Shown: piece by piece, positions 16,678 to 28,032 of the stretch
Position numbering within the stretch: the first letter of the stretch is position 1
Layout of the letters: every line of letters begins with the position of its first letter
Source: Microbaculum marinum
GTDB taxonomy: Bacteria; Pseudomonadota; Alphaproteobacteria; Rhizobiales; Tepidamorphaceae
Assembly: GCF_042646165.1 (NCBI RefSeq)
Contig: NZ_JBHRTC010000015.1
Length of the DNA: 64,000 bases
Reading direction: 5' to 3' (one strand)
Program-made: the position numbers and the translations under genes
The notes under the pieces: generated by a model
Seen by the model: only the letters and a program-made list of their open reading frames with translations
What the model was told of the DNA's origin: nothing
The model's database searches: none

Positions 16678-18909
16678 ATGACGGCGAACGACAGTGCAAC
16701 CTACGAATGGACGGTTTCCGGGATGGACTGTGCGTCGTGCGCCGGCAAGGTCCGGGGTGCGGTCGAACGCCTGCCTGGCGTGAGCGACGTCGATGTGGCG
16801 CTAATGACCGAGCGGCTTCGGCTGACTCTGGATGAAGGGCAGACCCCTCGCAACCAGATCGAAGCAATCGTCAAGCGGCTCGGCTACGGGATCGCGGCGA
16901 AAGGATCGAGCCCCGATCGGAAAGGCTTCGTGCTGCCGGACGATGAGCAAGCGTCCCGTGCGGACGGCTCGCGAGATGCCGCAGGACTCGAGCCCAACGC
17001 TGGATCGACAGGGCCCGAGAGCGGTCCCGGGCCCGGTTCGCGTTGGTATCAGACCGCGAAGGGCAGACTGGTGATCGGCACCGGTCTCCTCCTCGCGGCG
17101 GCATGGGCCGTGAAACTGCTCGCCTCCCAGGATGTGGCAACGTGGGCATTCATCCTCGCGACGCTCATTGGTGTCGCCCCTATCGCACGCCGCGCCGTCG
17201 CGTCCGCCAGAGCGGGGATGCCGTTCACGATCGAGATGCTGATGACAATCGCCGCCAGCGGCGCGCTCGTCATCGACGCCGCCGAGGAAGCGGCGCTCGT
17301 CGTCTTCCTCTTCGCCGTCGGGGAGGTTCTCGAAGGTGTTGCGGCGAACAAGGCCCGCGACGGGATCCGGGCGCTCGCTCGTCTGGTACCGAAGACCGCG
17401 ATCCTGGAGATCGGCGGCCGGACTCGGGTGATACCAGCCGACCAGCTGCAGGTGGACCAGATCGTTCTGGTGCGCCCGGGAGACCGGGTCCCGGCAGATG
17501 GCGAAGTTATCGAGGGCACCTCGGGCGTCGATGAGAGCGCCGTCACGGGCGAGAGTGTGCCGAAGCTGAAGGAACCCGGTGCCTCCGTCTTTGCCGGCTC
17601 CATCAATTCCGAGGCGGCGCTGCGTGTTCGGGTCACCAAGTCGGCCGAGGACAACACCATTGCCCGTATCATCCGGCTGGTCGAGGAAGCGGAAAGCGCC
17701 CGGGCCCCGACCGAGCGCTTCATCGACCGTTTCAGCCGCATCTACATGCCGGCCGTCGTCGGAGTTGCGGTGCTGGTGGCCATCGTCCCGCCCCTCGCGT
17801 TCGGGCAAGGCTGGGATACGTGGATCTACCGGGCGCTCGCGCTTCTCCTGATCGGATGCCCCTGCGCGCTGGTGATCTCGGTACCGGCTTCCATCGCCTC
17901 TGCGCTTTCTTCAGGCGCGCGTCGCGGGCTGCTGATGAAAGGAGGCGCCGTGATCGAGGCCGCGGCGGCCACCACGCATGTCGCATTCGACAAGACCGGA
18001 ACCCTGACCCACGGACGGCCGCGCGTCACGGACGTGGTGCCGATCTCGGGATCGGAGACAGAGGTGCTGGCGCTGGCTGCCGCCGTCGAAGCGGGGTCGA
18101 GCCATCCTCTGGCGGAGGCGATCCTGTCCCGCGCGGAAGCTGCGGGAGCGCCGTTCCTGGCCGCGACCGCCGCCAAAGCGCTTCCGGGCAAAGGGGCCGA
18201 AGCAGTCGTTGAGGGTGAAACCGCCTGGGTGGGCTCTCCACGGTTCGCCGGGGAGCGCGGTGTGTTGGACGACCACGCGCTCCGGGCGGTGGTCGGCATG
18301 GAAGATGAAGGCAAGACAGTCGTCGCGGTCTTCCGCCGGAGCCAGTTGGTCGGACTCGTAGCGCTCCGGGACGAACCCCGAGAGGATGCCGCCCGCGCGG
18401 TGCAGCAACTCAAGGCGCTTGGCATCGCGTCTGTGATGCTGACCGGCGACAACCGGCGCACGGCAGCAGCCATTTCCGCTGGGCTGGGCATTGACCATCG
18501 CGCCGAATTGATGCCCGAAGGCAAGGTCGCCGCGATCCGTGAGATGACCGCCAGAGACCGCGTGATGATGGTGGGCGACGGCATCAACGATGCCCCTGCG
18601 CTCGCCACCGCCCACATCGGAGTTGCCATGGGCTCCGGAACGGACGTCGCGCTTGAAACCGCCGACGCCGCGATCCTGCGCAATCGCGTGACCGATGTGG
18701 CCGGCAAGATTCGCCTTGCTCGCGCAGCCATGGCGAACATCAGGCAAAATGTGGCGATCGCGCTCGGCCTTAAGGCGGTGTTTCTGGTGACGACGATCCT
18801 CGGCATTACCGGGCTGTGGATCGCGATCCTTGCAGATACCGGCGCGACGGTGCTCGTCACACTGAACGCGCTGCGGCTTCTTGCGTTTGATCCGGAACGT
18901 GAGGCCTGA
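16678..18909 (+). CDS. zntA: Zn2+/Cd2+/Pb2+ efflux P1B-type ATPase
   Basis: A 743-residue heavy-metal exporter. The N-terminal HMA domain has GMDCASC (C18, C21). Eight membrane helices carry the CPC ion-binding motif (C394-P-C396), the phosphorylation motif DKTGTLT (D438), a HP locus SSHPLAEA, and the hinge GDGINDAP. Helix 8 has DTGATVLVTLNALRLL, with the Asp typical of Zn/Cd-type (not Cu-type) pumps. ATG 16678 is preferred over GTG 16675 because of spacing from GGAAGG. It is divergent from its likely regulator and expressed from the 19-base-spacer promoter. It should pump soft divalent cations to the periplasm. Confidence 0.93.
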   Translation: MTANDSATYEWTVSGMDCASCAGKVRGAVERLPGVSDVDVALMTERLRLTLDEGQTPRNQIEAIVKRLGYGIAAKGSSPDRKGFVLPDDEQASRADGSRDAAGLEPNAGSTGPESGPGPGSRWYQTAKGRLVIGTGLLLAAAWAVKLLASQDVATWAFILATLIGVAPIARRAVASARAGMPFTIEMLMTIAASGALVIDAAEEAALVVFLFAVGEVLEGVAANKARDGIRALARLVPKTAILEIGGRTRVIPADQLQVDQIVLVRPGDRVPADGEVIEGTSGVDESAVTGESVPKLKEPGASVFAGSINSEAALRVRVTKSAEDNTIARIIRLVEEAESARAPTERFIDRFSRIYMPAVVGVAVLVAIVPPLAFGQGWDTWIYRALALLLIGCPCALVISVPASIASALSSGARRGLLMKGGAVIEAAAATTHVAFDKTGTLTHGRPRVTDVVPISGSETEVLALAAAVEAGSSHPLAEAILSRAEAAGAPFLAATAAKALPGKGAEAVVEGETAWVGSPRFAGERGVLDDHALRAVVGMEDEGKTVVAVFRRSQLVGLVALRDEPREDAARAVQQLKALGIASVMLTGDNRRTAAAISAGLGIDHRAELMPEGKVAAIREMTARDRVMMVGDGINDAPALATAHIGVAMGSGTDVALETADAAILRNRVTDVAGKIRLARAAMANIRQNVAIALGLKAVFLVTTILGITGLWIAILADTGATVLVTLNALRLLAFDPEREA

Positions 18910-19008
18910 GATCAGATCATCGGCAGGGCGATGGTTCCGCTGCCATGCCGCAGGGCCGAGCGCTGAGAACATAAACCTCGGGGTACTGTTCCGCCGCGAG
19001 TGCTCAAC

Positions 19009-19437
19009 ATGCTGCAACTGGAATCGGGCTTCTGCTCGGTTTCGCGCTGGTGGCCGCCATCTGGTCGCGCACCACTACGGGGCTATTGGCCGTCCGGGGC
19101 GTGAAGCCGAACTCGAAAGAGAGACCGCAGGCGGCGATCATGGTGGCGTTCGTCGGGCTGCTCGCGCTCCACACGATTGAAATCCTGGCTTTCGCCGCAG
19201 TCTACAGGGCGCTGCAGGGCTGGGGCGTGGGAGGCTTCGACGGCAGCTACGACCCATGCTGGAGCGGCCTGATCTACTTCTCCGGCGTCAACTTCGCCAC
19301 GCTCGGGTACACGCAGATCGAGGCAACCGGGCCGATACGGATGGTCAACATGATGCAGTCGCTCGGCGGCTTCATGGTGCTGACCTGGTCGGCGACGTTC
19401 CTCTAACTCGGTCTGCGAACTGGCCTGGCGCGAGTAG
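19009..19437 (+). pseudogene. Frameshifted pore-loop ion-channel gene
   Basis: Two membrane helices and a pore-like segment (IYFSGVNFATLGYTQIE) mark a two-TM channel-like protein. The longest intact frame (19050-19406, GTG start) lacks a proper beginning and end. A plausible ATG at 19009 is in another frame, and the N-terminal helix (GIGLLLGFALVAAIWS) is only read in the 19050 frame with no start codon. At the 3' end the frame stops at FL-stop, but a one-base shift continues as NSVCELAWRE to a stop at 19435-19437. Two indels, or sequencing errors, would explain this. If functional it would sit with metal-stress genes; most likely it is decaying. Confidence 0.6.
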
Positions 19438-19459
19438 CAGCCGACGACCATGGGGAATG

Positions 19460-19921
19460 TCAGTTTGCCTCCGACACCCTCTCTTGGTATCGGCGCTCGC
19501 GCTCTGGCCATGTGCTCTTGATGTAGTCGAGAACGGCGCGGATGTCCGCGTCGCTCAGCACGTCTGCGAAGCCGGGCATGTCGCTCTCGTATCCGCCGCC
19601 GACCACGGCGGCGGTGCCTTCCCTAACGATGCGGAACAGGACATCGTCAGGATGGTGCCAGGTGTGGCCGCTGGCGTCGTGGGGTGGCGCCGGCAACCGG
19701 CCGGACGGAAGCGGCGAGCGCCAGCCCGGCTGGCCCTCCAGTTCCGCGCCGTGGCAGGCGGCGCACTGATCCGCATAGATCTGGCGTCCTTGCGCGATGA
19801 TGTCCGCCGACGCCACGGCGGTGGATGCGGTACCGGCATAACGCCAGCCAGCAAAGACCGCGAGGATCACACCTCCGACGACCAGACCGATCACGACAGT
19901 ATTTCGGAGAGCTTTTTTCAA
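19460..19921 (-). CDS. Membrane-anchored class I c-type cytochrome
   Basis: A 153-residue mono-haem cytochrome c. An uncleaved or cleavable N-terminal hydrophobic helix (residues 8-26) exports it. The haem motif CAACH covers C53-H57, and MPGFADVLSD supplies the probable axial Met. The domain ends with AVLDYIKSTWPERERRYQE, a family-typical C-terminal helix. It acts in the periplasm, facing the membrane. Located next to multicopper-oxidase genes, it may feed or receive electrons from copper detoxification, as in other copper-resistance islands. It is transcribed opposite to its neighbours. Confidence 0.9.
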   Translation of the reverse strand: MKKALRNTVVIGLVVGGVILAVFAGWRYAGTASTAVASADIIAQGRQIYADQCAACHGAELEGQPGWRSPLPSGRLPAPPHDASGHTWHHPDDVLFRIVREGTAAVVGGGYESDMPGFADVLSDADIRAVLDYIKSTWPERERRYQERVSEAN

Positions 19922-20002
19922 GACGTCTATCGCCGATCACTGCGGAATAACATTCGCGTTTGGTCGAGACCACGTTGTGCCAGCGGCGAGGCGCCTGCGA
20001 CA

Positions 20003-20401
20003 ATGGACATTCTCGTGAGCAATGCCTATCTTTGCAGCATGCTCGAACGTGTCGTCACCATGCTTGCCATACTCGCGATCACCGTGGTGACGACGGTGAC
20101 CTCCGCGCATGCGACACGCATGAGCATGAATTCCGGTGTGGATCACGCGATGCATGTCGCCGACATGATGCACTCTCCGGTCATTTCGGGCTTCGACTGT
20201 GACGCTGGAGAGCACTGTGGATCGGCCGATGCCGAGATGTGCGAGTTCGTATGCGCAGGCCTCTCTGCCTTCCTGACGTCGGCAGGCGAGGAAGCCGGGC
20301 ACGCCTACGGCGCCGCCAGTCATGACGTCCCGTCCGCGGCAATCCACGTCAGCCGTGCGCCGGGACTGAACGAACGACCTCCCAAGCTCCGTCTCCTCTG
20401 A
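20003..20401 (+). CDS. Small exported Cys/His/Met-rich protein of the copper block
   Basis: A 132-residue protein with an N-terminal hydrophobic segment (about residues 15-33, MLAILAITVVTTVTSAHA) that looks like a signal peptide. The mature part is rich in Met, His and Cys (MSMNSGVDHAMHVADMMH, FDCDAGEHCG, MCEFVCAG), a composition common in periplasmic copper-binding proteins. It is not a family I can name. It lies about 70 bases upstream of the multicopper oxidase, in the same direction. ATG 20039 is an alternative start. Periplasmic copper buffering is a reasonable but unproven role. Confidence 0.7.
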   Translation: MDILVSNAYLCSMLERVVTMLAILAITVVTTVTSAHATRMSMNSGVDHAMHVADMMHSPVISGFDCDAGEHCGSADAEMCEFVCAGLSAFLTSAGEEAGHAYGAASHDVPSAAIHVSRAPGLNERPPKLRLL

Positions 20402-20473
20402 GCGCGCCCGGGCAGACGCCCGAGGCGCCCCATCGGTATTGATGAACGGGACGGAAGTCCCGAGGAGACGACC

Positions 20474-22027
20474 ATGAACATGCTTTCTCGACGCGGCTTT
20501 CTTGCCGCAAGTGCGGCCGCCATTGGCGCTGCACACTTGCCCCGCATCGCCTTCGCGCAAGGGGTGGCGCCGATCAGCCTCTCCGCTGCGACGCGCACGC
20601 TCGACATCGACGGTCGCGCTGCCACGGTCTTCGGGCTTGCCGGCCCCGGCGGTCAGGGACTGATCCTCGACCCCGGCCAGAGGTTCCGGGTCGATCTGAC
20701 CAACGACCTGGACGTCGGTACCATCATCCACTGGCACGGACAGATCCCGCCCAACGCGCAGGACGGTGTGCCGGACATGCCGATGCCCCTCCTCGCACCG
20801 GGTGAAACCCGATCCTACGACTTCGAGGCACGGCCCGGCACGCACTGGATGCACAGCCATGTGCCCACCCAGGAGATGCAGCTGCTCGCCGCGCCGCTGA
20901 TCGTGCGCTCGGCCGAGGACGTTGCTGCCGACCGGCAAGACGTCGTGATGTTCCTTCATGACTTCTCCTTCAAGGCCCCCGAGGAGGTTCTGGCCGAGAT
21001 CGGCGCAGGTCATGGCGGCGGGCACGGCGCGGGCCATGGTGCCGGTGCATTGCCCGATCAGGGCGCTCCCATGGGAGGCATGGGGGCGATGCAGGGCATG
21101 GATCACGGGGCCATGGGCCATGGCGCCACGGGCGGCATGCCGATGGGCAACATGCCCCGAATGGGCGGGATGATGGGTATGGGCGGCCAGATGGGCGGCA
21201 TGGCCATGGACCTGAACGACTATGACTGGGACGCCTATCTCGCCAATGACCGGACCCTGTCGGACCCGGAGGTGGTCCAGGTCGAGCGCGGTGGCCGTAT
21301 CCGGCTTCGGGTCATCAACGCCGCTGCGGCGACGGTATTCTGGATCGAGACCGGCGGTGCCGAGGCGCGGCTGGTCGCGGTAGATGGGCACGCGGTCGAA
21401 CCTCTCGCCGGCACGCGGTTCGGTCTGGCAATGGGCCAGCGTCTGGACATCGAGATCGACCTGCCGCACGAAGGCGGCGCCTGGCCGATCCTCGCCCTGC
21501 GCGAAGGCGCGCGCGAGCGCACCGGCCTGATCCTCGCCACGCAGGGTGCCGAAGTGCGGCGTCTCGATGCAATGGCGGATGCCGAAGCGCCCGCGTTCGA
21601 CACCGATCTGGCGCAGGAGGCGCGCCTCATCGCGCTGGACGCTCTGCCGGATCGACCCGTGGACCGCAGCCAGATGCTGATGCTGGGCGGTTCGATGCAG
21701 CCGTACGTCTGGACGATAAACGGGGCAGTCTGGGGCCAGCACCAGCCGATCACCGCACGCAGCGGTGAGCGGGTCGTGCTGTCGTTCCACAACATGTCGA
21801 TGATGGCGCACCCGATGCATCTGCACGGCCATGTGTTCCAGGTCGTCGGGCTGAACGGGCGTCGGGTCGCCGGTGCACTACGCGACACGGTTCACGTGCC
21901 ACCGATGTCGATGGTCGATGTCGCCCTCGATGTCGGTGAGGCCGCCCGATGGATGCTGCATTGCCACCACATGCCGCACCTTACGACGGGGATGATGACC
22001 GAATTCGCGGTCACGGCGTCCGTCTGA
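20474..22027 (+). CDS. TAT-exported multicopper oxidase (CopA/CueO-like)
   Basis: A 517-residue periplasmic copper oxidase. The N-terminus SRRGFLAAS is a twin-arginine signal. Copper-ligand motifs are present in order: HWHG (H86, H88), WMHSH (H127, H129), HPMHLHGH and the C-terminal HCHHMPHLTTGMM. The last gives the trinuclear and type 1 copper ligands including the axial Met. A Met/Gly/His-rich insert around residues 195-240 is typical of CueO and CopA proteins that bind and oxidise Cu(I). The start at ATG 20474 follows GAGGAG. It likely forms a copper-resistance unit with the small upstream protein and the downstream P-type ATPase. Confidence 0.95.
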   Translation: MNMLSRRGFLAASAAAIGAAHLPRIAFAQGVAPISLSAATRTLDIDGRAATVFGLAGPGGQGLILDPGQRFRVDLTNDLDVGTIIHWHGQIPPNAQDGVPDMPMPLLAPGETRSYDFEARPGTHWMHSHVPTQEMQLLAAPLIVRSAEDVAADRQDVVMFLHDFSFKAPEEVLAEIGAGHGGGHGAGHGAGALPDQGAPMGGMGAMQGMDHGAMGHGATGGMPMGNMPRMGGMMGMGGQMGGMAMDLNDYDWDAYLANDRTLSDPEVVQVERGGRIRLRVINAAAATVFWIETGGAEARLVAVDGHAVEPLAGTRFGLAMGQRLDIEIDLPHEGGAWPILALREGARERTGLILATQGAEVRRLDAMADAEAPAFDTDLAQEARLIALDALPDRPVDRSQMLMLGGSMQPYVWTINGAVWGQHQPITARSGERVVLSFHNMSMMAHPMHLHGHVFQVVGLNGRRVAGALRDTVHVPPMSMVDVALDVGEAARWMLHCHHMPHLTTGMMTEFAVTASV

Positions 22028-22147
22028 TCCCAGCGGGTCGTCCGGACATGGCGCCCCGCCCGGCACCGATCCTGGTCTGTCCTGCCCCATGTTGTCGTGA
22101 GGGCCGGCCAAAAGACGCACCCTGCGGGTAAAAATCAGGAGGATGAG

Positions 22148-22276
22148 ATGATGAACTGGAACGACATGGGCCCCGGAATGGGTTTCGGAATGGGGTTTGG
22201 CTGGCTCTTCGGCCTGCTGATCCTCGTGCTGCTGGTTTTGGCCATAGCAGCGCTGATCAAGTATCTTCGGAAATAG
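22148..22276 (+). CDS. 42-residue single-TM protein of the copper operon
   Basis: A very short gene with a strong AGGAGG site (22138-22143) four bases before ATG 22148 (an ATG at 22151 is also possible). The product starts MMNWNDMGPGMGFGMGFGW and continues into one hydrophobic helix (LLILVLLVLAIAALIK) with a basic end. Short Met/Gly-rich single-helix proteins of this type accompany copper-resistance operons; their role is not established. It lies 16 bases upstream of the DUF302 gene, probably co-transcribed. Confidence 0.75.
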   Translation: MMNWNDMGPGMGFGMGFGWLFGLLILVLLVLAIAALIKYLRK

Positions 22277-22292
22277 AAAAAAGGAGTTGGCA

Positions 22293-22679
22293 ATGACCTA
22301 CACGATCAATCGAATGTTCCCCGACGCCGGTATCGACGACGTCGACGCTCGCGCGCGGAAGGCCCTCACCGACCACGGCTTCGGCATCCTGACCGAGATC
22401 GACGTCAAGGCGACGATGAAGAAGAAGCTAGATGTCGAGATGCCCGCCTACCGCATCCTCGGCGCCTGCAACCCCAAGATGGCGCATCAGGCCATCGGGA
22501 TCGAACCGCGCGTCGGTGCGATGCTGCCATGCAACGTCATCCTGCGCGAGGTCGACGGTGGCGTGGAAGTCAGCGCCATCGATCCTGTGGCGTCGATGCA
22601 GGCGATTGAGAACGCCGAACTGACGGCCGTGGCGGGCGAGGTGCGCGACCTCCTGGCGAAGGCCGTCGCGGCGGTCTGA
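22293..22679 (+). CDS. DUF302 family protein
   Basis: A 128-residue cytosolic protein of the DUF302 family. Typical features are FGILTEIDVKATMKKKLD, the YRILGACNPKMAHQAI motif and LPCNVILRE. The fold is known in the family but the biochemical role is not; members occur in copper and other metal-stress operons. ATG 22293 is chosen because AAGGAG (22281-22286) sits six bases before it; an upstream TTG at 22287 is too close. One base separates it from the next gene start at 22681, indicating an operon. Confidence 0.9.
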   Translation: MTYTINRMFPDAGIDDVDARARKALTDHGFGILTEIDVKATMKKKLDVEMPAYRILGACNPKMAHQAIGIEPRVGAMLPCNVILREVDGGVEVSAIDPVASMQAIENAELTAVAGEVRDLLAKAVAAV

Positions 22680-22680
22680 G

Positions 22681-23355
22681 ATGAGCCTGCGCGTCACCAT
22701 TCTCGCGGGCCTTGCGATCCTCGGCATCGGACTGCTCGCTGTCTGGCAGTTCGCGCCTTCGGTGTTCGCCGAGGCGCGCAGCCTCCTGGAGCCCGAGCGT
22801 CTGGAAACGCTGGTGGCGCGTGCGGGTCTCTGGGGGCCGGTCCTGATCGTCACGCTTATGACCATCGCGGTCGTGGCCAGCCCAATCCCGAGTGCACCCA
22901 TCGCACTGGCGGCCGGAGCGGCCTACGGACATCTCTGGGGGACCGTGCAGGTCGTCATCGGCGCCGAGCTCGGGGCGCTGATCGCCTTCGGTCTCGCACG
23001 GGTTCTGGGGCATGACGTCCTGCGGCGGGTGTTCGGGGACCGCGTCGATGCCGGGCTGCTCGGCTCGCAGAACGCGTTGACGGCGACGGTTCTTGCCAGC
23101 CGCCTGATGCCCTTCGTGTCCTTCGACATGATCAGCTACGCGGCCGGACTGAGCCGATTGCACGCCTGGCGTTTCGCCTTGGCAACACTGGCGGGGATCA
23201 TTCCGGCAAGCTTCCTGCTGGCCCATTTCGGCGGCGAGGCGGTGAGCGGAGATCTGGGCCGGGCGACATGGGCAGTACTTGGCCTCGGCCTCTTGACGGG
23301 CCTGCCACTGCTTTGGGTAGCCATGCGGCAAAAGCCTGAAAAGGGAAATCCATGA
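22681..23355 (+). CDS. TVP38/TMEM64 (VTT) family membrane protein
   Basis: A 224-residue inner-membrane protein with about five to six hydrophobic segments and the VTT/DedA-type core: PSAPIALAAGAAYGHLWG, GAELGALIAFGLARVLG and SRLMPFVSFDMISYAAGLS. Family members are proposed lipid scramblases or transporters; their presence next to mercury or copper genes is recurrent. It starts right after the DUF302 stop and its stop overlaps the permease start (ATGA at 23352), so it is an operon member. Substrate is unknown. Confidence 0.9.
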   Translation: MSLRVTILAGLAILGIGLLAVWQFAPSVFAEARSLLEPERLETLVARAGLWGPVLIVTLMTIAVVASPIPSAPIALAAGAAYGHLWGTVQVVIGAELGALIAFGLARVLGHDVLRRVFGDRVDAGLLGSQNALTATVLASRLMPFVSFDMISYAAGLSRLHAWRFALATLAGIIPASFLLAHFGGEAVSGDLGRATWAVLGLGLLTGLPLLWVAMRQKPEKGNP

Positions 23356-24662
23356 CCGGAAGCGAGTACCAGAAGAACAGCATCACCCTTTCCGGTGCGG
23401 TAGCCATGGGCACCGGCGTGATGATCGGCGCGGGCATCTTCGCGCTGACCGGCCAGATCGCCGAACTCGCCGGGCCTCTCTTCCCGCTCTCGTTCGTGGT
23501 CGGCGCCATCGTGACCGCCTTCAGCGCCTACACCTATATCAAGATGTCGAACGCATACCCGTCTGCGGGCGGCATCGGGATGATCCTGAAGAAAGCCTAC
23601 GGACCGACGACGGTCGCGGCGGGCGCAGCTCTCCTGATGGCGCTGTCGATGGTCATCAACGAAAGCCTCGTCGCTCGCACCTTCGGAACCTACACCCTGC
23701 GAGCCTTCGGCGGCGATCCGGACAGCATTCTCGTGCCGGTCCTCGGCGTGGGGCTGATCGTCTTCGCCTATCTCGTGAACGTCTCTGGCAACCGGTCGGT
23801 CGGGCTGCTGTCCATTATCATGGCCATTCTCAAGGTGGGCGGCATTGCGCTGTTTGGGGCGGCCGGTCTGTGGGCCAGCGGCATTTCGTTCGAAGCGTCG
23901 GGCGGAGATTTTCGTGCGGGTGGGTTCGTGGCGTCGGTCGCGCTGTCCATTCTCGCCTTCAAGGGGTTCACGACCATCACCAACAGCGGCGCCGAGGTGA
24001 CCAATCCGCATCGGAACGTGGGCCGGGCCATAGTCCTGTCCATCGCCATCTGCGTCGTCGTCTACCTGCTGGTCGCATTCGCGGTCGGCTCCAGCCTGCC
24101 GCTCGATCGCATCGTGGCGGCGAAGGACTACGCGCTGGCTGAAGCGGCCCAACCAGCCCTCGGGCAAACCGGCTTCTACCTGACGGTGGCGCTTGCGCTG
24201 GTGGCAACTGCCTCGGGCCTGATCGCCAGCGTGTTTGCCGTCTCGCGGATGCTGGCGATGCTGACGGACATGAAGATGATCCCGCACAGCCATTTCGGGA
24301 TGCCAGGCACGATCAAGGACCACACACTCGTCTACACCGTCGTGATCGCAGGCTTCCTGACGGTCTTCTTCGACCTCAGCCGCATCGCCTCGCTCGGGGC
24401 CTTCTTCTATCTGGTGATGGACATGATCATCCATTTCGGCGTGTTCCGGCATCTGCGCGAAGAAATCGGCGCTCGGGGCTGGGTGTTGCTGACGGCAATC
24501 GCACTTGATGCCGTGGTGCTGGCCGCCTTCGCCGCGATGAAATGGCAGTCCGACCCCTTGATCGTCGTCCTGGGTGCGATCGGCATGGCGCTGGTGTTCC
24601 TGTTCGTCGGAATCTTCCTCGCACGGAATCCCGCCCTGGAAGGCGCTCACGACCACCATTGA
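23352..24662 (+). CDS. APC-superfamily amino-acid/cation permease
   Basis: A 436-residue transporter with about twelve membrane helices. The first helix carries the APC signature GAVAMGTGVMIGAGIFALTGQ, and helix 2 PLFPLSFVVGAIVTAFSAYTY. Further helices include SILAFKGFTTITNSGAEVTNP, a typical APC helix-6 region. It may import an amino acid or amine; the C-terminus GAHDHH is His-rich. The position inside a copper operon, with start overlapping the VTT gene stop, is unusual but recurs in alphaproteobacterial metal islands. No metal-binding motif is seen in the helices. Confidence 0.88.
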   Translation: MTGSEYQKNSITLSGAVAMGTGVMIGAGIFALTGQIAELAGPLFPLSFVVGAIVTAFSAYTYIKMSNAYPSAGGIGMILKKAYGPTTVAAGAALLMALSMVINESLVARTFGTYTLRAFGGDPDSILVPVLGVGLIVFAYLVNVSGNRSVGLLSIIMAILKVGGIALFGAAGLWASGISFEASGGDFRAGGFVASVALSILAFKGFTTITNSGAEVTNPHRNVGRAIVLSIAICVVVYLLVAFAVGSSLPLDRIVAAKDYALAEAAQPALGQTGFYLTVALALVATASGLIASVFAVSRMLAMLTDMKMIPHSHFGMPGTIKDHTLVYTVVIAGFLTVFFDLSRIASLGAFFYLVMDMIIHFGVFRHLREEIGARGWVLLTAIALDAVVLAAFAAMKWQSDPLIVVLGAIGMALVFLFVGIFLARNPALEGAHDHH

Positions 24663-24729
24663 AAAGAGCTTGAGCTTCCAACGGCTGGAAGCGGCAAGCT
24701 GAAACAAGAGATCGAAAGGCTGGCAGACT

Positions 24730-27063
<2,334 letters not shown>

Positions 27064-27102
27064 TCTGCCAGCCCACACATCCAACCTCGAAAGGAACATC
27101 AG

Positions 27103-27582
27103 ATGACCCAAGACATGTTTTCCCGCCGCAAGCTCCTGATCGGTACAGCTGCGCTGGCGGCTGCGTCGCCCTTGAGGGCTCTGGCGCAAGGCGCCGGTCC
27201 GGCGATCCACGTGATGAAGGACCCCAACTGCGGCTGCTGCTCGGCCTGGATCGAGATCCTCGAGAACGACGGCTTCGCCGTCACGACCGAGGCGAGCGCC
27301 GGGACGCTTCTGATGCGCTACAAGCTGGACAACGGCATCCCGCAGGAGATGGTCTCCTGCCATACGGGTCGTGTGGATGGTTACATTATCGAGGGTCACG
27401 TCCCTGTTGCCGACATTCGCCGTCTCCTGCTGGAACGCCCCGACGCGGTCGGCCTCGCAGTGCCAGGCATGCCCTACGGCTCGCCCGGGATGGGACCGGA
27501 AAGCCAGCGCGAGGCCTACGACGTGTTTCTGATCCGGCGCGACGGATCGAACGAGGTCTTTACCAGCTACGCTGCTGCCTGA
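27103..27582 (+). CDS. DUF411 exported metal-binding protein
   Basis: A 159-residue periplasmic protein of the DUF411 family. A twin-arginine-like leader (SRRKLLIGTAALAAASPL) ends near residue 29. The mature domain has the family's KDPNCGCCSAWIE Cys cluster and the SCHTGRVDGYIIEGHVP segment. Family members accompany copper-resistance genes and are believed to bind metal; the mechanism is unknown. AAAGGA precedes ATG 27103. It is 40 bases behind the Cu ATPase and is the last gene before the prophage spanin genes on the opposite strand. Confidence 0.93.
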   Translation: MTQDMFSRRKLLIGTAALAAASPLRALAQGAGPAIHVMKDPNCGCCSAWIEILENDGFAVTTEASAGTLLMRYKLDNGIPQEMVSCHTGRVDGYIIEGHVPVADIRRLLLERPDAVGLAVPGMPYGSPGMGPESQREAYDVFLIRRDGSNEVFTSYAAA

Positions 27583-27608
27583 CCTTGAGGCTCCAATTCG
27601 GCTCTTGA

Positions 27609-27866
27609 TCAGGGGCGAGAACACATACGGACCTGATCCCGGATCACGGCGTAGTCGCTCAGCATCTCGGCGATGGCCGACCCGTGCGGCAGCCGCGCGA
27701 GCTCCTCGGCTGCGCGCGCCTGGAACTCGCGGCTGTACTCTACCACGGGCGGGCAGACGGTCGCGATGCCGGGCTCAGAACCGACCGTTGCGCAGCCGCT
27801 CAGCAAGCTCGTCGCGAGACCTAGGACGACGAGCCGTCGCCTCGAGCATCTGGCGTTGGACATCAT
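27609..27866 (-). CDS. Rz1-like outer-membrane spanin lipoprotein
   Basis: An 85-residue lipoprotein: basic start, hydrophobic LVVLGLATSLLSGC with a lipobox (LLSGC), then a short periplasmic part with two further cysteines. It overlaps the end of the gene at 27775-28032 by 92 bases in another frame, which is the classic Rz/Rz1 arrangement. With the i-spanin it should bridge both membranes and fuse them in the last step of phage lysis. It is the last gene of the prophage cluster before the metal block. Confidence 0.8.
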   Translation of the reverse strand: MMSNARCSRRRLVVLGLATSLLSGCATVGSEPGIATVCPPVVEYSREFQARAAEELARLPHGSAIAEMLSDYAVIRDQVRMCSRP

Positions 27867-28032
27867 TGGCTTTCTCCGTGGTCTGAAGGCGTTCAGCGAG
27901 GCGTCCCGCTCGCTCGCCGGACCGCCGAAGCGAAAGCAGGAACAGGAGCAGGGCGAGGATGATGGCGCCGTAGCGCAAAGCGGCCCGCATCCATGGGCTG
28001 GCGGCGAACCCGATCAGGAGCGGGGCCATCAC
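27775..28032 (-). CDS. Rz-like inner-membrane spanin
   Basis: An 85-residue protein with an N-terminal membrane helix (LRYGAIILALLLFLLSL) followed by a charged, coiled-coil-prone periplasmic tail (ERAGRLAERLQTTEKANDVQRQML). Its end overlaps the Rz1-like lipoprotein gene out of frame. The start is four bases into the endolysin stop (ATGA at 28029-28032). This is the i-spanin of the lysis cassette; the sequence itself is poorly conserved, so the call rests on topology and position. Confidence 0.75.
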   Translation of the reverse strand: MMAPLLIGFAASPWMRAALRYGAIILALLLFLLSLRRSGERAGRLAERLQTTEKANDVQRQMLEATARRPRSRDELAERLRNGRF

